A stretch of 39,133 nt of DNA, taken from CAZSXS01 sp964611385. GTDB lineage: Bacteria > Bacillota > Clostridia > Lachnospirales > CAYPQA01. The DNA lies in NCBI GenBank assembly GCA_964611385.1, contig CAZSXS010000031.1:1-39133 (forward strand). The letters are read 5' to 3'. Position numbers and translations under genes: made by a program. Below, in pieces: positions 24,401 through 32,498 of the stretch (the stretch's first letter is position 1; each line of letters begins with the position of its first letter). The notes beneath the pieces were generated by a model. The model was not told where the DNA came from. It worked only from the letters and a program-made list of their open reading frames with translations, and did not search any database.

Positions 24401-24625
24401 GCTCTTGTAAAAGTCTTCTGGAACCGTTCTTAGGCTTTTATGATAAGAAAAATGCCAGTCCCCGTTCAGGGTAAAATAATAAGGTGAGCGCCCTCTTTGA
24501 AGATTCACCAAGGACAAATCACCTGTAAACGTACCAGGCTTAAAAGGAATATAATAAGCCCGAGGGTTTTCTCTGTTTTTTTGTAGAACGGTTAAATCTT
24601 GCCAGTACTTCGGTAAATTGATCAT
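21449..24625 (-). CDS. lacZ: Beta-galactosidase, glycoside hydrolase family 2
   Basis: This 1058-residue enzyme has the full LacZ layout: N-terminal jelly roll (FTLNGDWHFSYH), Ig-like domain, TIM barrel, second Ig-like domain and C-terminal beta-gal small-chain domain (YFGYGPNESYVDKH). In the barrel, Glu454 in SLGNEAAYG is the acid/base and Glu522 in MCEYSHAMGN the nucleophile. KGVNRHDFSP and the RTSHYPND motif are present. It has no signal peptide and so acts in the cytoplasm on lactose-type galactosides. GGAGG precedes the ATG. Its place between oadG-like and gltA genes is unusual, with no sugar permease or lac-type regulator beside it. Confidence 0.96.
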   Translation of the reverse strand: MINLPKYWQDLTVLQKNRENPRAYYIPFKPGTFTGDLSLVNLQRGRSPYYFTLNGDWHFSYHKSLRTVPEDFYKSYYSIEGWDKLSVPSCWQTEGYDLCHYTNVNYPFPCDPPYVPDENAVGLYVREFTVSRDWDQKEKFIVFEGVNSCFYLWVNSEFVGYSQGSRLPSEFDISKYIHTGTNKIAVLVLKWCDGSYIEDQDCWRFSGIFRDVYLLARDKARVNDVFAVPKLNEDFQSAKLACQISAVGCDLNATLSLMDKSGQLVSEKKVVLNANGGDAESESSFVELEVLNPTLWNCEEPYLYTLVVDTIEESLYFPIGFRSISIKDDCSLSINGQSVKLKGVNRHDFSPKYGHTIPLNAMKADLKSMKEHNINTIRTSHYPNDPRFILLCNYYGFYLIDETDLETHGTAPAGDWDLLTRDPAWEVAHVERMVRMIERDKNNPCIIMWSLGNEAAYGQNHIKMAEFAHKRDNSRLVHYEGAIHYESIDASCLDLKSRMYPTIEEIIQFAENDTKLPFFMCEYSHAMGNGPGCLKDYWEAINRYPKLIGGCIWEFWDHGIWARRYFDKDGKTYTVPVLGKEKAIQALGVDVSGMRYEEFYAYGGDFGDMPNDGNFCLDGLIYPDHSPHVGFLEAKHVYAYAAVKAVDLTKGTIKIENLFDFINLNKYYLSWELTVNGKAIETGSLFNLDIAPHEEKEFQLPYRVERKGAYHLNLSFRQKNDDEFIQSGYEMVKHQLAFNNEKTCACTCACISEPLKTLVIEDQSRIDFKGLDFEYSFDLLSGYFTRIALHGKDLIKDMSFDIWRAPTDNERTVKTSWYDMGFDQAKTKVYSAELVEQSEDRAMILVKYSLAAYIKKPVLYGSVSYTVYKEGFITVSTEVELNYSAKLKAENAWALDELFLPRFGMKITMPKDNEEVEYFGYGPNESYVDKHVSSYKGRFLTTVDELFENYEVPQENGAHYDTDWVIISSPRGMGLKFCGCGNSFSFNASHYSSHDLEQAKHSFELNKLEETIINIDYKASGVGSNSCGPRLRKEYRMDDRKFKFEFTIKPTNKEDFDA

Positions 24626-24657
24626 TGATAACCTCCATTTTCGGCTGATCCGAACAT

Positions 24658-24771
24658 TTATTTAAAAAACTTCACAATACCAACAATCAGCAAGTAAAAA
24701 ACAATTAGAACGAAAAAAACTCCGGCCAAGCCGTAAACCATTAGTTCCAAGCCAAGGAAAAATTCATTCAT
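24658..24771 (-). CDS. OadG-like small membrane protein, gamma chain of Na+ decarboxylase
   Basis: A 37-residue gene lies in the gap between oadB and lacZ. The peptide starts MNEFFLGLELMVYGLAGVFF, continues with one hydrophobic span and ends VKFFK. The GLELMVYGLAGVF start matches the OadG family, whose single N-terminal helix anchors the decarboxylase complex. The usual C-terminal soluble tail of OadG is missing, so this is a minimal form. AGAGGTGG lies at good spacing before the ATG. Its position directly after oadB supports the call. Confidence 0.72.
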   Translation of the reverse strand: MNEFFLGLELMVYGLAGVFFVLIVFYLLIVGIVKFFK

Positions 24772-24824
24772 AACATCCACCTCTAATTCGCATCTCGTTG
24801 TCAACATCCTCTATCAAAAAAAGA

Positions 24825-25961
24825 CTACCTAGCAAGAAGCATTGGAACAAGCGACAAAATAAGACCCCCAGCCACAACAGAACCAAGCTGTCCGGAAACA
24901 TTTGCACTTACAGACTGCATCAGGATAAAATTAGTCGGGTCTTCTTCCTTAGCCATTTTTTGAACAATACGAGCAGACATAGGAAAGGCCGAAATACCGG
25001 CTGCACCGATCATGGGATTAATCTTGTCTTTAAAGAATAGATTAAGGAGCTTCGCAAACAAAACGCCGCCAGCCGTATCAAAAATGAAAGCCACAAGGCC
25101 CAAAAGCATAATCAGAAGAGTTTGTACTTTCAGGAAATTCTCAGCACTCATAGTTGCACCGATGGTAATACCCAGTAAGATGGTGACTAGGTTAGCCAGT
25201 TCGTTTTGCGCAGCTTTTGATAATCTTTCAAGTACGCCACATTCTCTGATTAGATTGCCAAACATTAAAGAACCAACAAGAGAGACGCTTTCGGGTGCCA
25301 AGATTCCAGCCATCATGGTTGTAAGAATGGGAAAAACGATGAGGGCATTTTTTGAAACCGTCTTATCATAATAAGCCATTCGGATTAGACGTTCATTTTT
25401 GCTTGTAAGGGCTTTTATTACAGGAGGTTGAATGATGGGAACTAGAGACATGTAGGAATAAGCGGCGACGGTAATAGGACCAAGATATTCAACAGCAAAC
25501 TTTCTGGCAACAAATATAGAGGTAGGTCCGTCAGCTGCACCAATAATGCCGATAGAAGAAGCTACCTTCAAGTCGATGTTTAAAGAAGGGAAAAGTCGTC
25601 CTAGTAGAAGTGCTGCCAAAATCGTAAAAAAGATTCCGAACTGAGCCGCAGCACCAAAAAGAAGCATTTTAGGATTTTTCAACAAAGCACTGAAATCAAT
25701 CATTGCTCCTACAGCTATGAAAATGAGAATAGGAAAAATCTCTGACAGAATACCTACATTGTAAAAAAACTTTAAAAATCCAACATTGCCTTCATGTTCC
25801 CAAACGGTAGCAAGAGGGAGATTGACTAAGATCGCACCGAATCCAATGGGTAATAGAAGCATTGGCTCGTACTCTTTTTTTATTGCCAAATAAATCAAAG
25901 CCAAGCCAACACCATACATGACGAACTGCTGCCAAGAAAGATGCAATAAACCCTGAAACAT
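24825..25961 (-). CDS. oadB: Na+-translocating decarboxylase beta subunit (OadB/GcdB/MmdB)
   Basis: This 378-residue polytopic membrane protein is the carboxybiotin decarboxylase and sodium channel of the oxaloacetate, methylmalonyl-CoA or glutaconyl-CoA decarboxylase family. Key signatures are GIIGAADGPTSIFVA with the functional Asp, SYMSLVPIIQPPV, TAGGVLFAKL, and NPMIGAAGISAFPMSARIVQ. AGGAGGGG lies before the ATG. It starts 13 bases after mgsA ends. A gamma-like 37-residue gene follows, but no alpha (carboxyltransferase) or biotin-carrier gene is in the window, so the acyl substrate is unknown. Confidence 0.94.
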   Translation of the reverse strand: MFQGLLHLSWQQFVMYGVGLALIYLAIKKEYEPMLLLPIGFGAILVNLPLATVWEHEGNVGFLKFFYNVGILSEIFPILIFIAVGAMIDFSALLKNPKMLLFGAAAQFGIFFTILAALLLGRLFPSLNIDLKVASSIGIIGAADGPTSIFVARKFAVEYLGPITVAAYSYMSLVPIIQPPVIKALTSKNERLIRMAYYDKTVSKNALIVFPILTTMMAGILAPESVSLVGSLMFGNLIRECGVLERLSKAAQNELANLVTILLGITIGATMSAENFLKVQTLLIMLLGLVAFIFDTAGGVLFAKLLNLFFKDKINPMIGAAGISAFPMSARIVQKMAKEEDPTNFILMQSVSANVSGQLGSVVAGGLILSLVPMLLAR

Positions 25962-25974
25962 AAGCCCCTCCTGA

Positions 25975-26370
25975 TTACTTTATAATTTTACGCCAATCCA
26001 AATCCCCTCTATCAAGTGCAATCAATAAGGCCTCAGCTGTGGCTAGGTTGCTTGCCAAGGGAATGTTATGAATATCGCAGAGACGTAAAACACTGTGGAT
26101 GTCAGGTTCATACTGTTTTTGGGTCACAGGATCCCTCAAAAAAATCACCAAATCAATGTCATTATGAGCAACCTGTATTCCCAGTTGCTGTTCACCGCCT
26201 AAGTGACCGGCTAAATACTTATGGACAACCAAGCCTGATGTTTCTTCAATCAGGCGACCGGTTGTACCTGTAGCAAAAAGACTATGCTTGTTCAAAATAT
26301 GTCTGTATGCAATACAGAGATTTTCCATTAGCTTTTTCTTGTTGTCATGCGCAATCAAAGCAATGTTCAT
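25975..26370 (-). CDS. mgsA: Methylglyoxal synthase-like protein with altered active site
   Basis: The 131-residue protein aligns without gaps over the core with E. coli MgsA (offset of 11 residues). Methylglyoxal synthase converts dihydroxyacetone phosphate to methylglyoxal and phosphate. IALIAHD, ATGTTG, FLRDP (Asp80 = E. coli Asp91) and PDIHSVLRL (Asp90 = Asp101) are conserved. Two key positions differ: Glu60 in LGGEQQ stands where the catalytic base Asp71 is expected, and Tyr87 stands where His98 is expected; SGP before it is AGH. Activity may be reduced or changed. The gene lies 48 bases after rodA and 13 before oadB, a placement seen in other Clostridia behind the min/rodA genes. Family membership is secure; function less so. 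Confidence 0.88.
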   Translation of the reverse strand: MNIALIAHDNKKKLMENLCIAYRHILNKHSLFATGTTGRLIEETSGLVVHKYLAGHLGGEQQLGIQVAHNDIDLVIFLRDPVTQKQYEPDIHSVLRLCDIHNIPLASNLATAEALLIALDRGDLDWRKIIK

Positions 26371-26418
26371 TTTAATCCTCCATCTGGTACCATAATTATA
26401 TCATTACTTATTTCTTAC

Positions 26419-27561
26419 TTATTTTCTACTTTCAAACAGGGACTTTGATTTAAACAGCCCCACATTTAAAACAAGCCCTATTGCTATCATATTCACCCAC
26501 ATAGAGCTTCCTCCATAGCTAATAAAAGGCAAAGGCATACCTGTGTTTGGCAACATCCCAGTAGCAACACCAACGTTGACAAAGGTCTGAAAGGCGAGCA
26601 TCCCTGCTACTCCAGCTGCAATTAGCTTTCCTTTGAAGTCATAGGCCTTGGCAGCAATATAGATACACTTGGCTATGATTAATAACAAAATGATCAAAAC
26701 AATTGAGCAGCCAATAAACCCAAATTCTTCCCCAATTACAGAAAAAATAAAGTCATTGTAAGCAGCCGGCAAGTGATTGCTTTGGTTAATAACTCCTTGG
26801 TAAAGCCCCTTACCATATAACTGCCCGGAACCCAAGGCTCGAATTCCTTGATTCGTCTGATAATATAAATCCGATCCGGGATCCGGGTTCAGAAAGGTTG
26901 TAATACGTTGAATTTGATATACACCAAGAATTTTATTTATGAAGATGGGCTCTTCTCTTAAGATGTCAAAATAGGCAAACAAGCCTGTTGGAACCAATAA
27001 GGCCACAGCACCTAAGATATAAACAAAACTAAGTCCTGAAACAAATACAATTACGATCCCAATCACCAAGCTAACCATAGAAGCCGATAAAGATGGCTGA
27101 ATCATGATCATAATTACAGGCAGAGCAATCATGGCTAACACCGCTAAAAGCGTAAATACATTATTAATTTTTATGTTTTCCTTACTCAGTAATTCAGACA
27201 AAAAAATAATAATAAATATTTTAAAAAACTCAGAAGGCTGAATCACAAAACTGCCGATTTCAAGCCATCGTGTAACAGAATCATCATCCTTTAAGCCTAT
27301 GATCAGCAAAATCAAAAGCATTAAAAATCCAAAAATATAGATGAAAATATAGAATCTGCATATGATGTGATAATCCAAGAAAAGAGCGAGGCATAATAGA
27401 ACCAGACCGCTTATGAGCCAGAGCCTTTGCTTTTCAAATTCCTGTGAGCTGCCGTGCATGTTGATACCTGTGGCACTTCCAATGATGACAATTCCAAAAA
27501 TCGAAATCCCTAAAACCAGCAAGATTAATAGGATGTCCAGTGATTTAAAGTCTCTTTTCAT
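26419..27561 (-). CDS. rodA: Peptidoglycan polymerase RodA (SEDS family)
   Basis: This 380-residue SEDS glycosyltransferase has about ten membrane segments. Signature regions include WLEIGSFVIQPSEFFKI, GSGQLYGKGLYQG, the large extracellular loop ending LPAAYNDFIFSVIGEEFG, and the C-terminal PNTGMPLPFISYGGSS. RodA polymerises lipid II with its partner class B PBP (mrdA, in the same cluster) in the elongation machinery. GAAGGAAA lies upstream of the ATG. It follows minE by 24 bases. Assignment to RodA rather than FtsW or SpoVE rests mainly on the mre/mrdA context. Confidence 0.93.
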   Translation of the reverse strand: MKRDFKSLDILLILLVLGISIFGIVIIGSATGINMHGSSQEFEKQRLWLISGLVLLCLALFLDYHIICRFYIFIYIFGFLMLLILLIIGLKDDDSVTRWLEIGSFVIQPSEFFKIFIIIFLSELLSKENIKINNVFTLLAVLAMIALPVIMIMIQPSLSASMVSLVIGIVIVFVSGLSFVYILGAVALLVPTGLFAYFDILREEPIFINKILGVYQIQRITTFLNPDPGSDLYYQTNQGIRALGSGQLYGKGLYQGVINQSNHLPAAYNDFIFSVIGEEFGFIGCSIVLIILLLIIAKCIYIAAKAYDFKGKLIAAGVAGMLAFQTFVNVGVATGMLPNTGMPLPFISYGGSSMWVNMIAIGLVLNVGLFKSKSLFESRK

Positions 27562-27585
27562 TTAATTTCCTTCTTTGATTAAGCC

Positions 27586-27861
27586 CTATGTCTTTTTAAT
27601 GTTCTTGATCGGAATGTTGGCATATAGAACCGGAATATTTTGCTTATTATCTCGTTCAGACTGGGTTTGCGTAATTTGTATGTCTAAGTCTTCAATATCA
27701 ATGTCCATGTAATTGGATATTACTTTCAGTATATCTATTTTGAGCATTTCCAATACTTGTGAAGAACAGTTGGTTTTATCATGAATGAGCACCAGTTTTA
27801 GTCTGTCTTTAGCGATGTCTTTTGAAGATGGTTTCCGATTAAATACTCCTAATAAATCCAT
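27586..27861 (-). CDS. minE: Cell division topological specificity factor MinE
   Basis: This 91-residue protein matches MinE along its length. It has an N-terminal MinD-binding/membrane-targeting segment (MDLLGVF), AKDRLKLVLIHD as the anti-MinCD region, and a C-terminal dimerisation part (ILKVISNYMDID, IPVLYANIPI). It stimulates MinD ATPase and drives pole-to-pole or polar redistribution of MinCD. It lies 15 bases after minD. A MinE-based system, rather than DivIVA/MinJ alone, is typical of many Clostridia and unlike Bacillus subtilis. Confidence 0.93.
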   Translation of the reverse strand: MDLLGVFNRKPSSKDIAKDRLKLVLIHDKTNCSSQVLEMLKIDILKVISNYMDIDIEDLDIQITQTQSERDNKQNIPVLYANIPIKNIKKT

Positions 27862-27876
27862 AATCCACCATCCCTC

Positions 27877-28674
27877 CTAATTTCCAAAACGGAAGACTTT
27901 AAAGATTTTATCCAATATTCCTTCTTTAATATCAATGCTCATTAAGGGAATATTTTCACCCATAATTCTCTTTGTTATATTTCTAAATGCCTGTCCAGCC
28001 TTGGAATTCTCATCTACTACGGCCGACTCCCCCTTGTTGGCCGAAATAACCACATATTCATCATCCGGGACAATTCCTAAGACCTCTATGCCCAATATCT
28101 CAGTAACATCATCAAGGGCCATCATGTCGCCTCGTTTTACCATATCTACGCGTATACGATTGAGTATAAGCATGGGATTTTTAAGCTCTGAGGCCTCAAG
28201 CAGGCCAATAATCCGGTCTGCATCCCGAACTGCGGATACTTCCGGCGTTGTCACTACAATGGCTCTGTCTGCGCCTGCAATGGCGTTTTTAAATCCTTGC
28301 TCAATACCGGCGGGGCAATCTATAATTACATATTCGAAGTCTTCTCGCAAGGACTCACATAACTTTTGCATTTGTTCTGGGGTAACGGCATTTTTATCCT
28401 TAGTTTGGGCTGCTGGCAGCAAGTAAAGGTTGGTAAGACGCTTGTCCCTGATTAATGCTTGCTTAAGACGACAATTTCCTTCCGTTACATCGACCAAATC
28501 ATATACAATTCTATTTTCTAATCCCATGATTACATCTAAGTTTCTTAAGCCGATATCGGCATCTACAACAGCGACTTTTTTACCATTGAGTGCTAAGCCT
28601 GTTCCAATGTTTGCTGAAGTTGTCGTCTTTCCGACGCCTCCCTTGCCCGATGTTACAACGATTACTTCACACAT
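27877..28674 (-). CDS. minD: Septum site-determining ATPase MinD
   Basis: This 265-residue ParA/MinD-type ATPase has the deviant Walker A motif SGKGGVGKTTTSANIG near the N-terminus, VVDADIGLRNLD (A'), and VIIDCPAGIEQG as the Walker B region. The C-terminus (GILDKIFKVFRFGN) is the amphipathic membrane-targeting helix. It recruits MinC to the membrane and is released by MinE. It follows minC by 40 bases and precedes minE by 15. Confidence 0.97.
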   Translation of the reverse strand: MCEVIVVTSGKGGVGKTTTSANIGTGLALNGKKVAVVDADIGLRNLDVIMGLENRIVYDLVDVTEGNCRLKQALIRDKRLTNLYLLPAAQTKDKNAVTPEQMQKLCESLREDFEYVIIDCPAGIEQGFKNAIAGADRAIVVTTPEVSAVRDADRIIGLLEASELKNPMLILNRIRVDMVKRGDMMALDDVTEILGIEVLGIVPDDEYVVISANKGESAVVDENSKAGQAFRNITKRIMGENIPLMSIDIKEGILDKIFKVFRFGN

Positions 28675-28714
28675 TTAGTTTTACCCCCAAATTTTTTTTG
28701 CAATCATATCATAT

Positions 28715-29359
28715 TTATAACCTCGGCGCAATATATATTCGGTCCTCTTGGACATATGCATAGGAAGGAATCGCATTTTTTTTCTGCGCATTTGTGATTT
28801 CTTTCGGCACGTAGGTCATAATTTCTCCAATTCTCAACTGAATAGGAAATAATTTGAGGGCAAATACAAAACATCGCGTATTTCCTTCGCAGCCTGCATG
28901 TGCTTTTCCAAATAGCGAACCCAAGACAACAATGTTTCCTGCAGCAGTTACTTCTCCACCCGGATTGACATCGCCGATTATGACAACGCTTCCTTTGCTC
29001 GCTATAGTTTGCCCTGAGCGCAAGGAACCTTTGTAGTACTTGGTCGTATTTTCCAAAAAGTTTATAGGCTGCTCTCTTTCTTGCTCAATAACAGGTCTCT
29101 GTTTTCCTTCAACCCGTACATAGGTGATATCAACACCCGATTCCTCGGAAACAAGCTTGATTAAGATTAATTCCTCTTCCTCCGTTAAATCCCGTCCCTT
29201 AAATAAAAGGGGAATCTTAACCCCTTTAAAAAAGCCCTTTGCTTCCTTGAGTCTTTCAATCAATGCGAGTTTTAACGTTTCAAAATCCACATCGGAGTTT
29301 AAGATGATGGTTACGGATTTGCTGTTACTTTTGAAAACTACTGTATTATCTCTAAGCAT
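28715..29359 (-). CDS. minC: Septum site-determining protein MinC
   Basis: This 214-residue FtsZ-assembly inhibitor has an alpha/beta N-terminal domain (VVFKSNSKSVTIIL) and a C-terminal beta-helix with the conserved RSGQTIASKGSVVIIGDVNPGGEVTA region that binds MinD. The ATG at 29359 has AAAAAGGGGAA before it. A longer frame from a GTG at 29428 overlaps the mrdA stop codon and might be translated by coupling, adding 23 residues, but lacks a ribosome site and family similarity. Confidence 0.93.
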   Translation of the reverse strand: MLRDNTVVFKSNSKSVTIILNSDVDFETLKLALIERLKEAKGFFKGVKIPLLFKGRDLTEEEELILIKLVSEESGVDITYVRVEGKQRPVIEQEREQPINFLENTTKYYKGSLRSGQTIASKGSVVIIGDVNPGGEVTAAGNIVVLGSLFGKAHAGCEGNTRCFVFALKLFPIQLRIGEIMTYVPKEITNAQKKNAIPSYAYVQEDRIYIAPRL

Positions 29360-29424
29360 AGGATTCCCCTTTTTATGCTTATTTCCGTCACGCTGATCTT
29401 TAAAAAATGAGAGACAAAGATTCT

Positions 29425-31956
29425 TCACATTACGAGGCTGTTATCCGGAATTTTCCGTTCCGGTTCGCTGTTTAATTTGAAATACTCCGTCAATACTCGC
29501 TTTGCAACATTGGCCGCAGGAGCCCGTAGCGTATCGGTATCTCCAAAGGGCATGGATACATAAATAGCCACTTGTGGGTTTTCATAAGGTGCAAATCCTA
29601 TGAAGGTGCTATGGTCGTTCCGATTGGTTGCCTGCTGTGCTGTCCCTGTCTTGCCTGCAACGCGGATGGGAAAATTTCTGAATACATGTGCGGCTGTGCC
29701 CTTGCTTCCTTCTGTTACTAAAAGCATTCCCTTATAGACAGCATTTAAAAACTCAGGCTTGATTAACTTTTTGTTTTCGAGTACTGGTTCAAAGACTTGT
29801 AACAAGTCTCCACCTTGGCTTGTTCTCCGATCCAAAAGGTGCAATTGATATCGGTCTCCCTCATTAGCAAGGGTTGCTCCATATTTAACCATGCTTGCAG
29901 CCGTATAGTTATTGATGGACTGTCCGATGGCTACCCGTATGGTATCTCCATCAGACCAATAAAAACGCCCAGTACTTGGATTCGGTTCCTGTACACCATC
30001 CAAATAGGCCTTATACTCCGGTGAAGCTAACATCGGGATGCCTAATGGAGCATCATCTGCCAGTTCACCTACCTCAACGCCTGTACGGCTTCCAAAACCG
30101 AAGGCTTCCATATTATCTACCAATGCATCAATGCTTCTGTACTTGTTTCCATCTTTTGCATTTCCCATTCGATAAGCTGTTTCAAAGAAAAAGTAGTTGC
30201 AAGAAACTTCAAGAGCCTGAGAGACATTGATTGATCCGTGAGAGTAAGAAGAGTAACACTTTGCAAAGGGTTCGCCGGCCTTTTCAAAGACTCTTCCATC
30301 ATAAATTAAAGTGGATGGTGTGATGGCTCCCATTTCCATTCCTGTAATTGCTGTAAGCATCTTAAAGCTTGAACCTGGTGCTCTGGGTTCAGAGAAGGGG
30401 CGATTAATCATGGGCGTGGTCAAGTCGCGATTGATTTTATACCAATAGTCGTTATCAAAGTTATTAACCAAGAAATTATTGTCATAAGCCGGATAAGAAA
30501 TCGCTGTCAGAACGTCTCCTGTCTTGATGTCTGTAACAATTACAGAGCCTGTACTGGGATCTAGGTTCGCCATCTGAGGTGTAATTTCATTGGCTTCGAT
30601 CTTTTCGATAATAAACTGCAAGGGCTTTATCTTTCCATTTTTGACCATTTCAATGACTTCGGGGCTGCCAGAGACTAAGCCCTGCTCCCACAAAACCAAT
30701 ATCATTTGAATGGTGGAAATGTCGCCCTTATCTATATGGAACATCATGAGTTCCCTTAGCTTGTTTGCTACTTCTTCAGGTTTCAAGTCCTCAGTCTGCG
30801 GGAGAAGAAGCTGCCTTATGGGGTACTGATAGGAACCTTCCTCAGCAATGATAATCTTATTAAAGTTAATATTATAGTTTTTTACATAGGAGGTAAAAAA
30901 CTGCTTCAAGGAAATAGGGCTTTCCTTCTGACTTTTCCCACTTAATTTATTAATCAGAATTTCTTTCAAAGTTGCTTCAAAGATATCATAAGTCTTGACC
31001 TGCAACTCTTGATCAAGGGTAATAAAAATCTTGTCGCCCTGTTTTGCATTCACAATGCTATCTTCTACAATGCCCAGACGTTTTCCGACAGAGTTAACCT
31101 GTACTGCCATTTTTCCTGGTGTCCCTCTAAGCTCAAGCTCAAAAGCTCTTTCTAGACCAGCCTTGCCAATAATATCATTGGAGGTATAGCCATACTGTGC
31201 AAATTTTTCTAGATCTTTATCACTGGCCTTGCGAATATAGCCGAGAAGATTTGCAAAATATTTATGTTGTGGATAGACCCGAAGAGATTCCACATCGGCA
31301 TAAATGCAAATGTACTTGTCTTTCTCCTCTTCAAGGGCAGTGATGGTTTTGTCTGATACGCCATAAGCTATAGTGATGGGTAAATACTGCCTGAATCTTT
31401 CCATATACAGCATGGAACGTAGGGCAAGGAGTTTCCTTAATTCGATATCGGATAGGTTTGGCAAAGATTTATCTATAGCAAACTTTTCTTTGAGAAAAGC
31501 CATCGTTTCCAACGCATTTTTATCTAATGGTACTTCCATATCCTTCTTCCATCGCGCCTCTCTGTCCTCATTATCAAAAATGAATTCAAAGGGCTCATCC
31601 TTTGTGATGGGGAAATCATCTACATAGTTCTCATTGTTTTTTTCGAGTATGCTTAAAAGGTCAAAAAGTACCCTATTAATATCTTCCACATAAACGCTTG
31701 GGTCTATTTTTATATTGAAGGCAGAGGAATTGATGGCCAGGGGCCTGCCATATCGGTCATAGACCGTTCCCCTAGGAGCATTAAAGGTCATTTGCCTTTG
31801 GGAAACAGGCTTGATTTGTATATCGTAGCTGTTACCCTTTACGATTTGAAGTTCGAACATCCTAGCGACTAGAATATAAAATGTGATGCATATAAAGACA
31901 AACAACAGGAGCAAGCGGTTTGTCAGTATCTTCATAATTTTTGACATGCTTTTCAT
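29425..31956 (-). CDS. mrdA: Class B penicillin-binding protein 2 (elongation transpeptidase)
   Basis: This 843-residue protein has one N-terminal membrane anchor (about residues 12-32), a PBP dimerisation domain (RGTVYDRYGRPLAIN) and a transpeptidase domain. Active-site motifs are SSFK (Ser529, Lys532), SCN (585-587) and KTG (769-771). It cross-links peptidoglycan as the RodA partner in elongation. At ~840 residues it is longer than the ~630-720 of many homologues; extra sequence lies at about residues 340-470, before the LDPSTGSVIVTDI segment. The ATG overlaps the mreD stop (TAATG), with GGAAGGAAA upstream. Confidence 0.95.
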   Translation of the reverse strand: MKSMSKIMKILTNRLLLLFVFICITFYILVARMFELQIVKGNSYDIQIKPVSQRQMTFNAPRGTVYDRYGRPLAINSSAFNIKIDPSVYVEDINRVLFDLLSILEKNNENYVDDFPITKDEPFEFIFDNEDREARWKKDMEVPLDKNALETMAFLKEKFAIDKSLPNLSDIELRKLLALRSMLYMERFRQYLPITIAYGVSDKTITALEEEKDKYICIYADVESLRVYPQHKYFANLLGYIRKASDKDLEKFAQYGYTSNDIIGKAGLERAFELELRGTPGKMAVQVNSVGKRLGIVEDSIVNAKQGDKIFITLDQELQVKTYDIFEATLKEILINKLSGKSQKESPISLKQFFTSYVKNYNINFNKIIIAEEGSYQYPIRQLLLPQTEDLKPEEVANKLRELMMFHIDKGDISTIQMILVLWEQGLVSGSPEVIEMVKNGKIKPLQFIIEKIEANEITPQMANLDPSTGSVIVTDIKTGDVLTAISYPAYDNNFLVNNFDNDYWYKINRDLTTPMINRPFSEPRAPGSSFKMLTAITGMEMGAITPSTLIYDGRVFEKAGEPFAKCYSSYSHGSINVSQALEVSCNYFFFETAYRMGNAKDGNKYRSIDALVDNMEAFGFGSRTGVEVGELADDAPLGIPMLASPEYKAYLDGVQEPNPSTGRFYWSDGDTIRVAIGQSINNYTAASMVKYGATLANEGDRYQLHLLDRRTSQGGDLLQVFEPVLENKKLIKPEFLNAVYKGMLLVTEGSKGTAAHVFRNFPIRVAGKTGTAQQATNRNDHSTFIGFAPYENPQVAIYVSMPFGDTDTLRAPAANVAKRVLTEYFKLNSEPERKIPDNSLVM

Positions 31957-32498
31957 TAAAATAATTTCCTTCCGCTTTTTTCATGGTTTTCAATCTTCTC
32001 GTTCATCCAATATAAAAGCTTGTATGCGGGAATTGATAATAGGGTTGAATACAATGTCTGAGGTATGATGATCTTACCCATGTAATACGGTAAGTCCAAC
32101 TTCCCGCGGAACAAAAAACTAATAAAATAAAAGGCAAATTCGTATAAAAAACTGCTCAGTGCCACCAAGGCAAGAGGCATTAAAAGATTCTCTCTATAAT
32201 AGTCCTTGAAGGGCTTACCACAGAAAAAACCCACAAGCATTCCCAACAATGCGTAAAAGCCTAGCATTCTCCCAAAAAAAATATCTTGTAAAAGCCCGCA
32301 AAAAAACCCCAATATAGAACCTTCGATATCGCCTCTTAAGATCGCATAGGATACGATAATTAGAATTGCGGAATTCGGCTTGATGGACAGGATGGATAAG
32401 TATTGAAAAACGGTCGATTGTAAGACTAAATTAAACAATAGCAGAATGCTTAGGACACCAATTCGCACATAACCACCTCTTAACCATCTAATTCGCAT
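31956..32498 (-). CDS. mreD: Rod shape-determining protein MreD
   Basis: This small, very hydrophobic protein of 180 residues has about five membrane segments and the MreD pattern LQSTVFQYLSILSIKPNSAIL, then GSILGFFCGLLQDIFFG. It is a membrane component of the elongasome. Two starts compete. The ATG at 32498, overlapping mreC by eleven bases, has GAAGGAAG upstream. A GTG at 32468 has AAGAGGTGG upstream and would give 170 residues. Sequence alone does not settle it. The stop overlaps the mrdA start. Confidence 0.92.
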   Translation of the reverse strand: MRIRWLRGGYVRIGVLSILLLFNLVLQSTVFQYLSILSIKPNSAILIIVSYAILRGDIEGSILGFFCGLLQDIFFGRMLGFYALLGMLVGFFCGKPFKDYYRENLLMPLALVALSSFLYEFAFYFISFLFRGKLDLPYYMGKIIIPQTLYSTLLSIPAYKLLYWMNEKIENHEKSGRKLF

